Shown: positions 23,950 to 34,699 of the stretch, piece after piece
Position numbering within the stretch: the stretch's first letter is position 1
Layout of the letters: each line of letters opens with the position of its first letter
DNA from: Diorhabda sublineata
Lineage: Eukaryota > Arthropoda > Insecta > Coleoptera > Chrysomelidae
Direction of reading: 5' to 3'
Assembly: GCF_026230105.1 (NCBI RefSeq)
Contig: NC_079484.1
Location: 5,471,805-5,535,804, forward strand
DNA length: 64,000 bases
Notes under the pieces: model-generated
What the model was told of the DNA's origin: nothing
The model's database searches: none
Seen by the model: the letters and a program-made list of their open reading frames with translations, nothing else
Position numbers and translations under genes: made by a program

Positions 23950-24240
23950 GTTTAGCAAAAAAACTCAGCTTAGCTTCGACATTATTTGGACTTTGTTCCT
24001 GGAAAATCAACTGTTGAGAAGTGCTAAGTTTTTGAGGCGAAATGACCAGCAAGGACGATACACGCGGTGGACGTTCCAAAGAGGCTATCGGTGAAGAAAA
24101 CATCAATAAACACCAAAATAATCGTAAATTGGAGCTGATTGAGATAGCTGCGACCTTAAAGATATCAAAGGAACTTGTTGGACATATCGAGAATGAATAT
24201 TCTCCTCAAGAGGATGTTTGCTGAACAAATGAATAGTTTT
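23950..24240 (+). pseudogene. Mariner transposase N-terminal relic
   Basis: Across a frameshift the sequence reads PGKSTVEKC near 24000-24025, then TSKDDTRGGRSKEAI (24042-24090) and LELIEIAATLKISKELVGHI (24128-24190). This is the mariner order: the end of the first helix-turn-helix, the linker 'TEDDPRSGRPxxA', and the second helix-turn-helix 'LxxREIAxxVGISxxRVxxIL'. The linker keeps the DDxRxGR core that contacts the minor groove. No catalytic domain follows, so the copy is 3'-truncated. It is closest in style to SETMAR-type mariners. Confidence 0.82.
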
Positions 24241-24249
24241 GGAGGCTAA

Positions 24250-25835
24250 AGACAAATTGTATGATCGTCATACAAGTTATATCGTCCTCGAAGGCAACTA
24301 TAAAAAGAAAAATAACTTTTCTATACTATCATACGAGTTTTTCAATTAACCTGTTATGTGAGAAAGAATGTAGAGTGACAGAAATATCGTCCAATGGGCG
24401 CTATATTAATCATATAATTTTTATTACGTCTAGAAGTCGCTTAAGTTCAAAATGTACCAGGTTTATTCATTTAAGATATATTATAACTCAATAGCTACAA
24501 GTTTTTAAACACATTTTAAATATAGTTTCTCGTTGTAAACTATCATTCTGAAGAAAAAGGTTTTTAGTATATAATTTATTTAATTGTTCATATAATTTGT
24601 TTAATTGTTTTCTTGTAATATTGATTGCGTGTACTATTTCGTTCTAGTTACTTCAAAAACATACTTTTTGTTATTTTTGTTTCATGTTTGATGCGTATTT
24701 TACACCATAATCATCATTATATCTTGAAATTGCAATCCATAAAAATTGAGCTAGAAGAAAATTCCCATTCTCAGAAAGTATTACAGATATATTAAAACTA
24801 TCAACAAACTAACTCATGGCAAATGAAATTATCATAAATTAGGGTGGCATTCAATTTTTAAATCTTGTACCACACTCAAGAAAACCAAACTAAATCAATT
24901 TAGAATCATCTGTCTTGTATTTCTTCGTTGCTACTCCCGAATTGTTTGCATCAAGTCCCGGAGCATCCTGTATAAAAGCTAAATAAAATGTTATTGTAAA
25001 AATTTTTGCATCAATTTCTAGAATGTGATTGAAAGCGTAAAGAACTAAATTTCCCAGACTACTTATTATACAGGCACAAACTCGAAGTATATAATACCAT
25101 AGACTGAAACAGGAAAAATCCGTTTTTTATATTTGAACCGAGTAAATCTATAAAAGGCAAAACAACAGTACAACAACATATCAATGATAATTACAAAACA
25201 TAATACGTTAAAACGTTACCTACTAATGTAAAATGAAACGCATCTCTCAGCAGATATTGATTGATATTGAACTAACTTATCAATGTCAGTTTAAGCATCT
25301 TTCAGAATTTTACGTATATCGTGTATTACGTCGAAGACTTGGTTGGTTTTGCCATATAAGAGCGAATTTCAGTAATGTTTATATCATAACCAGTTGCTGT
25401 ACATCATTGATTTGATCTTTTAACTTGGACAGCAGGAGATTAAGAGAGTAGATTATCAACATTGCCACATTACAGAATACAAATATAGACAATTTTTTCA
25501 TTAACAACTTCCGGTTATCATTTGAAATACTTAACAAGACGACCGATATCGATTCTAATTTCTGTTAAAATCCACTTCCTGGTAGTATCATCTGAGATTC
25601 GACTATAATATAGTATATATATTTCTACTACACACTAGTAAACATAGAAAATTTATTGTTTGTTTTTGTGAAGAGACAGACCTCTGCCACGCAATCTAGT
25701 AGAAAAGCGCATATTAAATCGATTTTAATGAATACAGTTGGTAATCCCCTGCTTTTAATTTGAATTCGAAATGTTTTGTTATCATGACCAATTACGGGAT
25801 TAGAACTAAAACTATTGTATACAGGGTGCGGCCTT
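24250..25835. other. AT-rich DNA, no gene recognised
   Basis: The 77-codon frame at 24261-24494 and the 60-codon frame at 25233-25415 carry no recognisable domain. No TE motif was seen. Confidence 0.42.
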
Positions 25836-26279
25836 GATGGTTGACGAATTTTAACCTATTAATGCCCCATGGGTATTAACGACCCAAGAAATAGAAATAA
25901 ATCTGGTTATTGCAACAATATCTAGGTGGCGACGCAGGTTTATTTTTTAGGTTAGAAATACACGTGTAGGTTTATCATCACTACTATGCGACTCTTGAAG
26001 GTACACACTCGTTTCTAAATGCAGTTGAATACGATCAAAAATAAAGATAAGGGCAATGTCTACAATTTATTCTTAGTTTTCCTTTCAATGTTTTTTAATA
26101 TATTCATATCTACATCTTTATTTTGGATTATTGTAAATGTTTATCCAAATATCACATGATTTCATAAACTCTATGGAAACATTTTTTTGCTGGTATCTTT
26201 TTGGCAACACTGTTTTTAACAGATCCCGCGTGAATCGTGTCTTGTGTCATTGTGAAACTTGTTCAGTTTGGTCTATAAT

Positions 26280-26770
26280 TCAAACTTGAATCGATTTACG
26301 AACGAACAACGATTGCAAATTGCAATTACAAAAAGACAAAATGAAAGTAGATGTGCAGCAACCTCATACAATCAAAATATACAACACGTACATGGGAGGT
26401 GTAGACCAAATGGATAAAAAAATATCTAATCACAAGATTGCCATGAGAGGCAAAAAAAGGTGCACACCAATATTGCATTGGATGATTGACTTGTTCGTAG
26501 TTAATGCCAGTGAATTTGCACGCGCTTATGGATAAGAAAAAGACAATCTCCATTGTAGGAGAGAGATTGCGCAGTATCTTTAAAAAAATATAGAACTCGA
26601 AAATGCCCGGACCCAAGAGAGTTTCTGTGTACTTTACCTCTTCAGAAGGACGACACCTAATAGTTTGTCAACAAAAAATAAAACCACTAAACCGTGCAAC
26701 AGTTGTTAAGATCCTCTACATGACAAGTGTTTTGATGAACTCCATGACATGTGAAAATATTTAATAGTCC
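26280..26770 (+). pseudogene. piggyBac transposase C-terminal relic
   Basis: The frame at 26320-26535 reads KVDVQQPHTIKIYNTYMGGV then DQMDKKI. This matches the piggyBac 'V-x-x-P-x-x-I-x-x-YNxxMGGVDxxD' block, which includes the last catalytic aspartate. It continues KRCTPILHWMIDLFVVNASE (family: 'KKWYxxLFxxLIDxxVVNAxxL'). Past a stop, TKPCNSC and LHDKCFDELHD near 26690-26755 resemble the cysteine-rich C-terminal domain that ends piggyBac proteins, although several of its cysteines are missing. The N-terminal and first two catalytic aspartates are absent. The core block is unusually well preserved, with 72 codons open, so this copy is younger than the one at 9840-10430. Confidence 0.88.
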
Positions 26771-26774
26771 ATTT

Positions 26775-27280
26775 ATTTTATTTTGTGAATTTAAGAAATA
26801 TATTAGACTTTTTCTATTAATTTTCGTGCCCTAGGGGTCACTAGCGACACACAGCAAAATTTTAGAAACAAACATAAATCCATTTATTTCAAAAATTGGT
26901 TCGCATTAGTTTTTATAATAAAATTATTATGGAACTTACTCTGAAAAACAGTTTACTTGCCTTAAGAGAAAATATCTTGAACCAAGAATTGTTTCTTGGT
27001 TTGAGTGAATTAGTATTGTTTCAAATTTTTCATGTGTTATATAATAATTTTTTATTAGAACAATTATAGTCTTTATCGAGTAATCTTACTTTTTCTCATA
27101 GAATCATGTGCAGCTAAATCGGTAACAGAAGCTGTCGAATTCTTTTCTCCTTCACAAAAACTATAACGTTTCTTTACTATAGCCACCCATCGTTGGGAGA
27201 TCCTCATGCTACGTATTAGAAAAATATTGGTCTACAATAATTGATGAAAAGAGATTAGTTGTAGTTGTTGTAGTCATTGT
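26775..27280. other. AT-rich DNA beside the piggyBac relic
   Basis: At 26826-26855 the words GTGCCCTAGGGGTCACTAGC resemble, in direct orientation, GCCCCATGGGTATTAACGAC at 25863-25890 on the other side of the piggyBac relic. They may be subterminal repeats of that element. Nothing else was recognised. Confidence 0.3.
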
Positions 27281-27284
27281 CTGG

Positions 27285-27425
27285 TATATAATATTTAATC
27301 GTTCCCTCGCTCGGCTCCCAAACATACCCTGAAGATGCTCCACACAATACAGAAGAGAGCAATTTGACTTATAAGCGATACAGAGTGGACCAGAAACTTG
27401 GACTTGATTAATACTCATAACTTAT
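27285..27425 (+). pseudogene. Jockey-like LINE fragment
   Basis: Translation reads SAPKHTLKMLHTIQKRAI then LISDTEWTRNLDLINTHNL. This fits the jockey-type C-terminal block 'LLDxIQKRAIRLIxDPxLTxxLDSLxHRR' downstream of the reverse transcriptase. One stop lies between AI and LI. The same block, better extended, is at 40380-40830, so both fragments are from one family. It is a short 5'- and 3'-truncated scrap. Confidence 0.68.
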
Positions 27426-27429
27426 TTAT

Positions 27430-27935
27430 CTATCGTATTTATCAGTTTTACTTGAAAATTATACTTCGATGAAATAAAGTTGTTTTGAAATAAAAATTTT
27501 AGATCAAAATTTATGAAACACATTTTATCAAAAAGGGCGGCACATCGAACGGCAGCAAGCCTAAATCCGTCACTGATCGTGTCTACGATAGGAAAGTAAT
27601 TATTAATTGAATTTCTTGTGACATAAGTATACTATACAAAATGTTTGTTTATTATTACCTGGAAATACATTAGGTACATTCAGATATATGATTGTTTTAA
27701 CCTCGAATGAAGTCTTTGTAATGTGACTAACATAGTGAATGGAAAAGTTTAAAAGGTTACAATCAATTTAAAAATGATCATTTCTATCTAGATCTTTATT
27801 ATCTAAATGATACATATCATAATATTCAGTTCTAATTAACCTATTGGAATTTGAAAAACCTAATTTACATTCTTGTTATACTATAATAGCATATTTAATT
27901 AAATTAACTTCATTTAACATACTTCATATTTTAAT
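27430..27935. other. AT-rich DNA, no gene recognised
   Basis: No motif, repeat or RNA gene was recognised. Confidence 0.4.
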
Positions 27936-27941
27936 CATTCA

Positions 27942-28008
27942 TATGAGTTTTTTGCCAAATGAGATTTCAAATGTACAATAACTTCAATACTTGAATGGTT
28001 TGTGAATG
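27942..28008. repeat. Dispersed repeat, copy 1 (partner at 45831-45897)
   Basis: About 65 bp sharing ATGAG..TTGCCAAAT, TTTCAAATGTA and TACTTGAATGGTT with 45831-45897, in direct orientation and around 80 percent alike by eye. It is probably part of an unidentified TE family. Confidence 0.55.
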
Positions 28009-28568
28009 TTTGTGAATCTTTTTCTGTCTCTTCTCAATTCCCTACCGGTCTACAAATTGGCAGACCCTCTAGTAAATGGTTCCTAATCTTTCTTTGTTTT
28101 TCCTTTTCTTCTTGCCTTCAGTGCTGGTCGTGGTCCCAATATTTTTTCGGTCTTTCTTATTCCTAGCTCACACAACTGAATTTTGGGGCGATTCATCAGC
28201 TCTTGGAATCTATTTTTTTATCAATAATTAATCCTTTTGTTGCAACATAGATGTACTGGGTTCTGATGTCCTAAGGAGCGTTATCTGCTTGCCTGATGAT
28301 AATGTTTAGGTGGATTCGAGCTTATTATGGCCGTAAATCATAAACTATTCAACGTATAAATTCCAGCTTTTCCACACGTCATTTGCTGATGCGATCTTTA
28401 CATTTCTAGTTTTTTGTCAGACGAAAAAGTGATTCATTTTTTCGTATAGTTATTATCGACGAATGGTTATGTGAAAATCCCAATAATTTCGTGGAAAACA
28501 CGATAACAGGAAAATATATATTATATTTATGTTTTGTAGATAAATTATTCTGATTTAAGTTTATTTTT

Positions 28569-28695
28569 CAATTGAAGTTTCGTTTAGAAGCATATAAACT
28601 TGATGTTACGACCTATTTCGGTCTTTATCAAAATATGACTTGATAAAGAAAGTCGAAACGTCAAGATTATATGCTTTTAGACGGAATCTTAATTG
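28569..28695. repeat. Compact inverted repeat with a GAAAC-containing arm
   Basis: Arms 28569-28630 and 28640-28695 are imperfect reverse complements, starting CAATT on both sides, with a 9-nt centre. Both contain CTTTATCAA next to a TTTCG/CGAAA word and then CATCAAG or GTCAAG. The right arm reads GATAAAG, then GTCGAAACGTC on the plus strand. This has some elements of a minimal hammerhead core (GAAAC followed by GUC), but the CUGAnGA box is not intact. Similar terminal motifs occur in Penelope-like elements, which I treat as a possibility only. Confidence 0.55.
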
Positions 28696-28699
28696 TAGG

Positions 28700-30110
28700 A
28701 GTCCTAAAATCAAGATAATTTACCAACAAAACCATATAAACGATGTCTAAGAAGTAAGAAATTAAGGAAATTCATTTTTTTCCACATATATACCAAGTTA
28801 CGTCCATGCCGATTGAAGAGAACCCGAACTAATTATAGAGAAACAAAAACATCGACATACCACTCTTTCTCTCTTTCCGTAACTTTAGTTTTGAGTAGAT
28901 GAGGAGATTAACAAGCTAGTGGTAAAACGAATAACTTTTTCTCTCTTCCATTAATACAATTCCACATGCAGTTCTCTCTATCTTTAATATTGTAATATAT
29001 TAATATATAACTCTATGATTATCGATCGATATTTTAGCAAAAGCATCAATTACTATATCATATCGACAATGTGAAATGTGCATGTCCTTTTGCTGTTTTG
29101 ATTAGCATGAAAAAAATAATCTGTCTAGGAGCTCACATAATGTATTGATTATAAATAACTAAAGAAAACAATAAGACATAATGTTAACCTGAATTTTGTT
29201 TAGATACGGTAAGTGTTTACGTACTGTAACGAGATTAGAGTTTAACCGCTACCATTGTGTCTAGTGAACTAGATCATAAATTTAAAACATTACGCAAATG
29301 AGTGGAAATAACCATTAGCTGCTTTCCAAAAGGACTCGAACAATCTTCGATAATTGAATAGAAATTAAAACGTGACACACTTTAATTAACTTACTTTGTT
29401 TTGATACGTTTCATGGTATTCAAAAATATACTCACATTATACATTAACCATTATTAAATAAAAGTTTAGTGGTTAGAACTGAATTTTGTTATAATGCGTT
29501 GAGTGAAAAATGATGTCAAACTTGGTATTGAAAAATAATTCAAAATCTAGAAATTGATGCAGACATTGTTGAAAAGTATATCGTGAACAAGTTGGAAGAG
29601 AAAAAAGTTTATGTCACATAGTCGTCCACTGCAAGGATCGTGAAGCCTGTTCTGTTCGGTTATGATGGGAGAGTCTAAAGTTTGGTAAACGCACCGGGTG
29701 CAAACTCTTTTATTACAGAATATTCTTTTTGGTATAAATACTAACTTATCTATTAGCTAATAAGTCAGTAAATAATTAAATGTGATAGAAATAGTTAAAA
29801 GTAACATTTGAATTTGAATAAATTATATAAGTAGTAGTGAATAGTTAATTATTAGGGGATAAAATTATTAACCCACCGTTAGAAATAGTTTAAATAAATA
29901 AGGAAAATTTCACAATCATCTAATTATAAAATCGGCTATTGAGTAAAGTTAAATTTCATTGACATGTATACTAACAGTTTATACAATTGGATGAATTATT
30001 AAATGGTTTGAATTTGTAGAATAATAGTTGAAAATTAACTGAATATAGTGATACCATAAAATGTGGGCCTTTTTGAAATTAATCCCAATACTCCGAACTA
30101 ACTCTTTATA
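28700..30110. other. AT-rich DNA, no gene recognised
   Basis: No motif was recognised on either strand. The short GC-richer spot near 29620-29700 did not translate to anything familiar. Confidence 0.42.
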
Positions 30111-30114
30111 CAAA

Positions 30115-30231
30115 ACTGTTTACACCAACTACTACACCAACACTCACAATTACACTGTCTGACGCGCGTTTCGATAACTAAGTTATCGTCTTCAGAGACT
30201 GAATTTCAGTTGAAGACGTGGTGTAAACAGT
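30115..30231 (-). mobile_element. Terminal-repeat fragment of a Penelope-like element
   Basis: This segment carries the hammerhead-like motif at 30155-30201. It is framed by a perfect 12-bp inverted pair, ACTGTTTACACC at 30115-30126 and its complement at 30220-30231. The same words ACTGTTTACACCAACAC and CACAATTA.ACTGTCTGAC recur at the two other copies in this window (46141-46200 and 46612-46672), so it is a repeated terminal sequence. No reverse-transcriptase coding region is attached here. Confidence 0.5.
30155..30201 (-). ncRNA. Hammerhead-ribozyme-like motif, best of three copies
   Basis: Read on the minus strand, the parts of a hammerhead occur in order. A stem I strand CAGTCT (30196-30201) comes first, then the conserved box CTGAAGA (30189-30195; consensus CUGAnGA). 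The stem II hairpin GATAAC-TTA-GTTATC follows, then GAAAC, a four-base GCGC loop closed by C-G and A-U pairs (stem III), then the UC cleavage site. AGACAG (30155-30160) closes stem I, with five of six pairs. A two-pair stem III is characteristic of the minimal hammerheads described in Penelope-like retroelements. One deviation is an unpaired C between CUGAAGA and stem II. Activity is not shown by sequence alone. Confidence 0.55.
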
Positions 30232-30479
30232 AAACAGCTTACTTTATATGAAACGATGATATTACAGTAAATTCCCGATTATCCCTTTTTTTTAATAATA
30301 ATAGAAAACAAAATAATTTTCATTCACTTAATTCGATCGAAAATCTCAGCAGATTCTCAAATCGATAAAAAAAATTAAGAAAAACCGATAACATTCATAA
30401 ATTTTTTGAAGTATTAAAAAATTTGTGAGTAAAGAAAAAACAAATTGCGATAAATTGATGCAATACAGACAATTATTAA

Positions 30480-30960
30480 TGTAAAAAAGAAATAGTATGA
30501 AAAGCAGTGCGTCTGAAAAACTGGATGCAGCACTTTTATCTTGGGTAAGTAAAAATGAGTAATGAAGAAACGTCTGTTTCCGGGTCTAGTCTTGATGTAA
30601 AATGAAAACAATTTTTTGGAATGTATGGCTTTGAGGAAACATTTGACGCTTCGTTAGGATAGCTGACAAGGTTCAAAAACGTCATGAAATAAGAAAATCG
30701 GTCTTCATGACCAGAGCTAGTAGGTTCCCATAAAGTAAAGCTAGTCGTGACTGAAAAATCATAGAAATCTAGATCGTTTAATGGAAGCTGAGAAGCTCCG
30801 AGTACTTTACTTCAATCAATCTAAAGAATGGATGGACCAAACAATATTTAAGAAGTACTTTGTTCACTCTCCAAGTTAAAGAGTGTTTAGAGTACAATTT
30901 TTTCAAGCTCATAATTAAATTCCTTTGCCAATTCCTTCCAATATTAATCTCTTAAAGGTA
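30480..30960 (+). pseudogene. Tigger/pogo transposase relic
   Basis: Translation reads SASEKLDAALLSWVSKNE near 30500-30555, then TSVSGSSLDVKXKQFFGMYG and FDASLG-LTRFKNVMK near 30570-30690. This is the CENP-B-type DNA-binding domain of Tigger/pogo transposases: 'LDxALxxWxxQxRxxGxPVSGxLLxxKAxxF....FxASxGWLxRFKxRHGI'. Further on, QSKEWMDQTIFKKYF (about 30820-30860) resembles the 'KGWMTxxIFxxWF' strand of the DDE domain. One or two stops fall within the helix-turn-helix and the catalytic core is mostly deleted. No termini were found. Confidence 0.72.
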
Positions 30961-31299
30961 CCGATTGATAAAAAGAATGATGATGATCTTTTTTATTTTC
31001 TCTCTCTTTTGTTCATAAATTTATGTTGAACAATAAAAAATTAAATCCAATAAAAGACGATTATTTTTCTTATTTTATGCAACCATCAGATGTCGCGCAC
31101 TATACCAATAGGACGACATTGAGAATACCAAGCAATTCGGAAGTACCACCAAAAGTTGAATAAGTCAAACAGCTCTCACAGTGAACTGAGCCATTATCTG
31201 CTTTACAGACTATATGAAGTTTCAAAAAGCAAACAGTCAAATACGAACATATTAAACTATCAATTATGACAAAATTTATTTCATTGAAAAGCTTTATTT

Positions 31300-31420
31300 A
31301 ATTTAATTGACTGGAATTTCCTGTACTACCACCTCACAATTTGCAGTTTTACTTAAAGGAATAATACAAAGTTTACAATTTCCAGTACGTCTTCATAATT
31401 CAGTATTCATTATCATTGAT
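31300..31420 (+). pseudogene. Helitron helicase fragment with an internal deletion
   Basis: One frame reads PPHNLQFYLKE near 31333-31365, the 'PPHxLxLKxGxPIMLLRNL' motif of Helitron helicases; another reads LQFPVRLHN near 31370-31400, the 'FQFPVRLAFAMTINKAQGQ' motif. In an intact protein these are about 60 or more residues apart; here about 30 bp separate them, so the sequence between was deleted. The same pair occurs at full spacing at 33480-33590, which identifies the family. No functional product is possible. Confidence 0.6.
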
Positions 31421-31548
31421 TCAATACCTATATTCATCAAATTTCGTTCTCAAGTGAACCAGTCTTCAATCACTTTTTCCTTTATTCACTTACTTTGCTC
31501 AAACAACTTATATAAGGTACTCCCTACTGCCATTTTGGTTCCCTCGGG

Positions 31549-31579
31549 TATACCATCCTTTGTTTTTAATTTTAATCAA
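31549..31579. repeat. Short repeat shared within the Helitron neighbourhood
   Basis: The 31-bp word beginning TATACCATCCTTTG recurs at 32027-32057 with two changes. A second word, TTGATAGAAGAAAATG, occurs at 32000-32030 and again at 33891-33918. These shared pieces tie the segments 31300-32100 and 33130-33920 to one element family. Confidence 0.55.
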
Positions 31580-33129
31580 GGGCTCGTCAATTGAGCTTGT
31601 TTCCAGCCATTTTTTGAAAATAATTGTTGATTAATATACCGTTACAATTATAATTAGACAGAAACAGAATTTTAATCTTCCCGTCTTACGGCATTTTACA
31701 AGTCGATGATAGATTATATTTATATCGATGTGAAATTGAATAAAAAATTAAATCAGTTCTTAAAAGAGCCGATTTCAACAATAAATACACGTTCAAATCA
31801 ATAATTCCCTAAAAACAACACAGTAAACAAAGCTCACGTCAAAATCAACTTTTAGTACGGTCAGTTATTGACATTACGTCAATTATATCGTTGTCTTTTT
31901 ATACGATTACTATTGTCAATTTAAATAAACTATTACTCATGTCTTGTAGCTGGTATTGTGAAGAAGACAATCAATCTTAGGTTATTATCTTTGATTTCTA
32001 TTGATAGAAGAAAATGGTATGTAGGATATACCATCCTCTGTTTTTAGTTTTAATCAAAGTATCCGACTATTTATTTCATTAAAAAGCTACATTCAATTGT
32101 TACGTTCAACTCAACTAATAAATCAGTGAAGTAAATGATTAAAATAGTATAGTTGGAAAGACAAAAACCCAGGAAAAGATATACTCGTACTTACGTTAAA
32201 TGGATACGTTTTTATAGTCTTTTCTCATTACTAAATTGTAGTTCGTAGTGCATTATAATTAACAGTAAATTTGCAAATGTTTTTGTTGTTGAATCGAAGT
32301 TAGCGGTGTTGGGAGAACGTTAAGGCGCTAAGTTCCTTATTGCCTTTAACGGTATTGATATTATTTTCTAGGTTGATTCTACATTGAGTAAATTCAATAG
32401 AGATTGGATGAATTTTTCACAAACGTTCCATTATAAGATACTCCTAATCTTATTCTTGCTTCGTTCATTGCTCTTAATTATAGAATTCTATAATAGACAA
32501 TGCAGCTGACTTACCAGGAATAGAAAAACAGTCGCAGTGACCTTATTTTCCCGAATTAAATTCTTTCATCACGTGATTAATACGTCAGCATCAATATTCA
32601 TCTGAATGAAATCAAAATTTCTCTGTACTTAGTAGAAATAATCGTTATGACTAATATTCCAAAGGTAGATCTTTAACGAATTCATAGTTACCAAAGAAAT
32701 TCAACTTTTTTAATTATTCGTATTTTGTTGGTAAGATTAACATCAACATTTTTGGCAAAACTCTCTTGATAAAAATACTGATATACAGAATGAAGTTTCG
32801 CTACTCAAATTAATATTGACCTATTACTGAATAGATGATTTTTCGCGTGATCTTATTGGGAACGTGGCAATGAAACACCAAAGTGGACTAACGTTAATAT
32901 TGATTGCCACGATGAAGTGCTGTTCGTAATTCTCGTTACAAATCGAGAATAGCTGGACCTATTTGTCTAATTTAGGTCTTGAATTATTTGTGGAAGTCCA
33001 GAGAAGGTTTTGAAGATAAATAAATACTTTTATAAAAATGCTCGAAATTAAATAAAAACGCAACCATAATATTTGACATTTGACAACCAACTAATATGTC
33101 GATCGATATCTCAGACATATTTCTATCTT

Positions 33130-33840
33130 TGTGAGTGACATTAACCGCTACATGTGCGAAAACTTTCTTTACTTTACTTTACAAGCGAGTATTTTTGCAA
33201 CAAGATGAAACTGCAGATGTGTTTGAGAAGCAGTTATTAGACATTGGAAATAATAAAGTGGCAGTGGTCACCTCGACCAGATTCATCACATTACCCACAG
33301 CGTGTTTTCCCAGATATAGTGCAACAGTTCAATAACCATAATTGCCTGGGTGAAAGAACAATATTGACTATTTAGAATTTTCTTACGGGACAGTTGGTTT
33401 CCTTAAAATCAGTCGACACCTTTATGAACCAGGATGACATAGTCAGCTATCCCAATTTCCTGAATCACCACCTCACAATTTGCAGTTAAAAGTAAATGAA
33501 AAATGATTCCAACGGATTTACCATTCGAGTTTAAACATTTACAATTTCCGGTATGTCTGGTCTTTACGATGACCATAAATAAATCGCAAGGCCAGTCGTC
33601 ATAACTCTGTATGTCTGTCAATATGAAATTGAAACCTCATAAATAGCCAGTATTTCACGAAAACTCTGTTTTGTATAAAAATCATGTGTAATTAATCGAA
33701 AATAATAATAAAACTTCATTTATACCAAGCATTTTTTTATTAGTTTAAATAAAAAAAAAAGGATTCGTTTTGTTTGTTATTTTATACAAATGTCTTTTAT
33801 TTATTGATTGAGGCTGTACGAAGTTTGCCAGGTCAGCTAG
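33130..33840 (+). mobile_element. Helitron 3' portion: helicase relic and CTAG terminus
   Basis: This is the tail of a rolling-circle transposon. Helicase motifs in order: DETADVFEKQLLDIGNNKVA (33205-33264); a FPDIVQQF-like run near 33308 and LGERTIL near 33345; DDIVSYPNFLNHH (33432-33470, family 'VxYPxEFLNSL'); PPHNLQLKVNE (33470-33502); LQFPVCLVFTMTINKSQGQS (33538-33597, helicase motif with the conserved Gln-Gly-Gln). Frameshifts separate them. Some 230 bp further, the DNA reads GTACGAAGTTTGCCAGGTC then AGCTAG, ending CTAG at 33840 before a T. This fits the Helitron rule of a CTRR 3' end inserted before T. The Rep nuclease domain is absent, so it could only have moved with help from another copy. 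Confidence 0.82.
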
Positions 33841-33924
33841 TATTTTATATAAGTAGGTACATATTTCTGTAGTTCACAAAAGTGACATAATATTGATAGA
33901 AGAAAATGATATGTAGGAAATATG

Positions 33925-34690
33925 TGTTTGACAAATCGTAGATTGAGTCATGTGATGGAAAACTTTCACTGGTCGGACTTTATAATATACAGGTTCCAAA
34001 AAAACATCGTTTTACTTCAAAAAGAACCGCTGATGTTAAGCAGAATATTGTTTTCGTAAGCGTGAAAAAGAAAAAAGATATTTTTATATTTTCTCTGTGG
34101 AAAATCAACAGAATATACAAGGAAATAAGTATGTATGAATTCACCATCTCTACGAACTCTTTGTTGATAATTGTAAATTTAAGTCTTGTCGTTTATTAAG
34201 ATACCAGAGACAAAGGGGACGTAATGAGTTATAGGTAACTGTGACACAGTTTCGCTAATGACTATGATCGTCTCTGTAGTACATACAACACTGCGGGTAT
34301 CGCTCTCTGCAATGAAATTGATTACCGTTTACTGAGGTACAAAAAAAACGTTGATACCGTCAAGTACTACTGATTAATTGAAATTGAAATAGATCATTTT
34401 AGATATATTTATTACATTGACTGCCAAAATCATCACCAACAATTCTAACTAACAAATTCCAGCTTTAAATGATAATTATACCGGTCGACACCGTCGAAGG
34501 GCTTTTCTATTAAATTACAAATGTTTTCGCTCACTTTCGAAATTGGATAAAGTGAATATATGTGTTTTATTTATTTTAAAACCATGAAGATACAATTCTT
34601 TATAAGGACACCGAAACATCACGGCATTTTATTGCACATAACCTCCAATTGAGACCAAATTTCCTTTAGCGGGAATGAATTATATGGGAA
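33925..34690. other. AT-rich DNA, no gene recognised
   Basis: No motif, repeat or RNA gene was recognised. Confidence 0.4.
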
Positions 34691-34699
34691 ATATTGTTA

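Noticed and set aside
28020..28330. Antisense LINE fragment
   Set aside because: Scattered words resemble a reverse-transcriptase C-terminus but no motif of sufficient length could be assembled.
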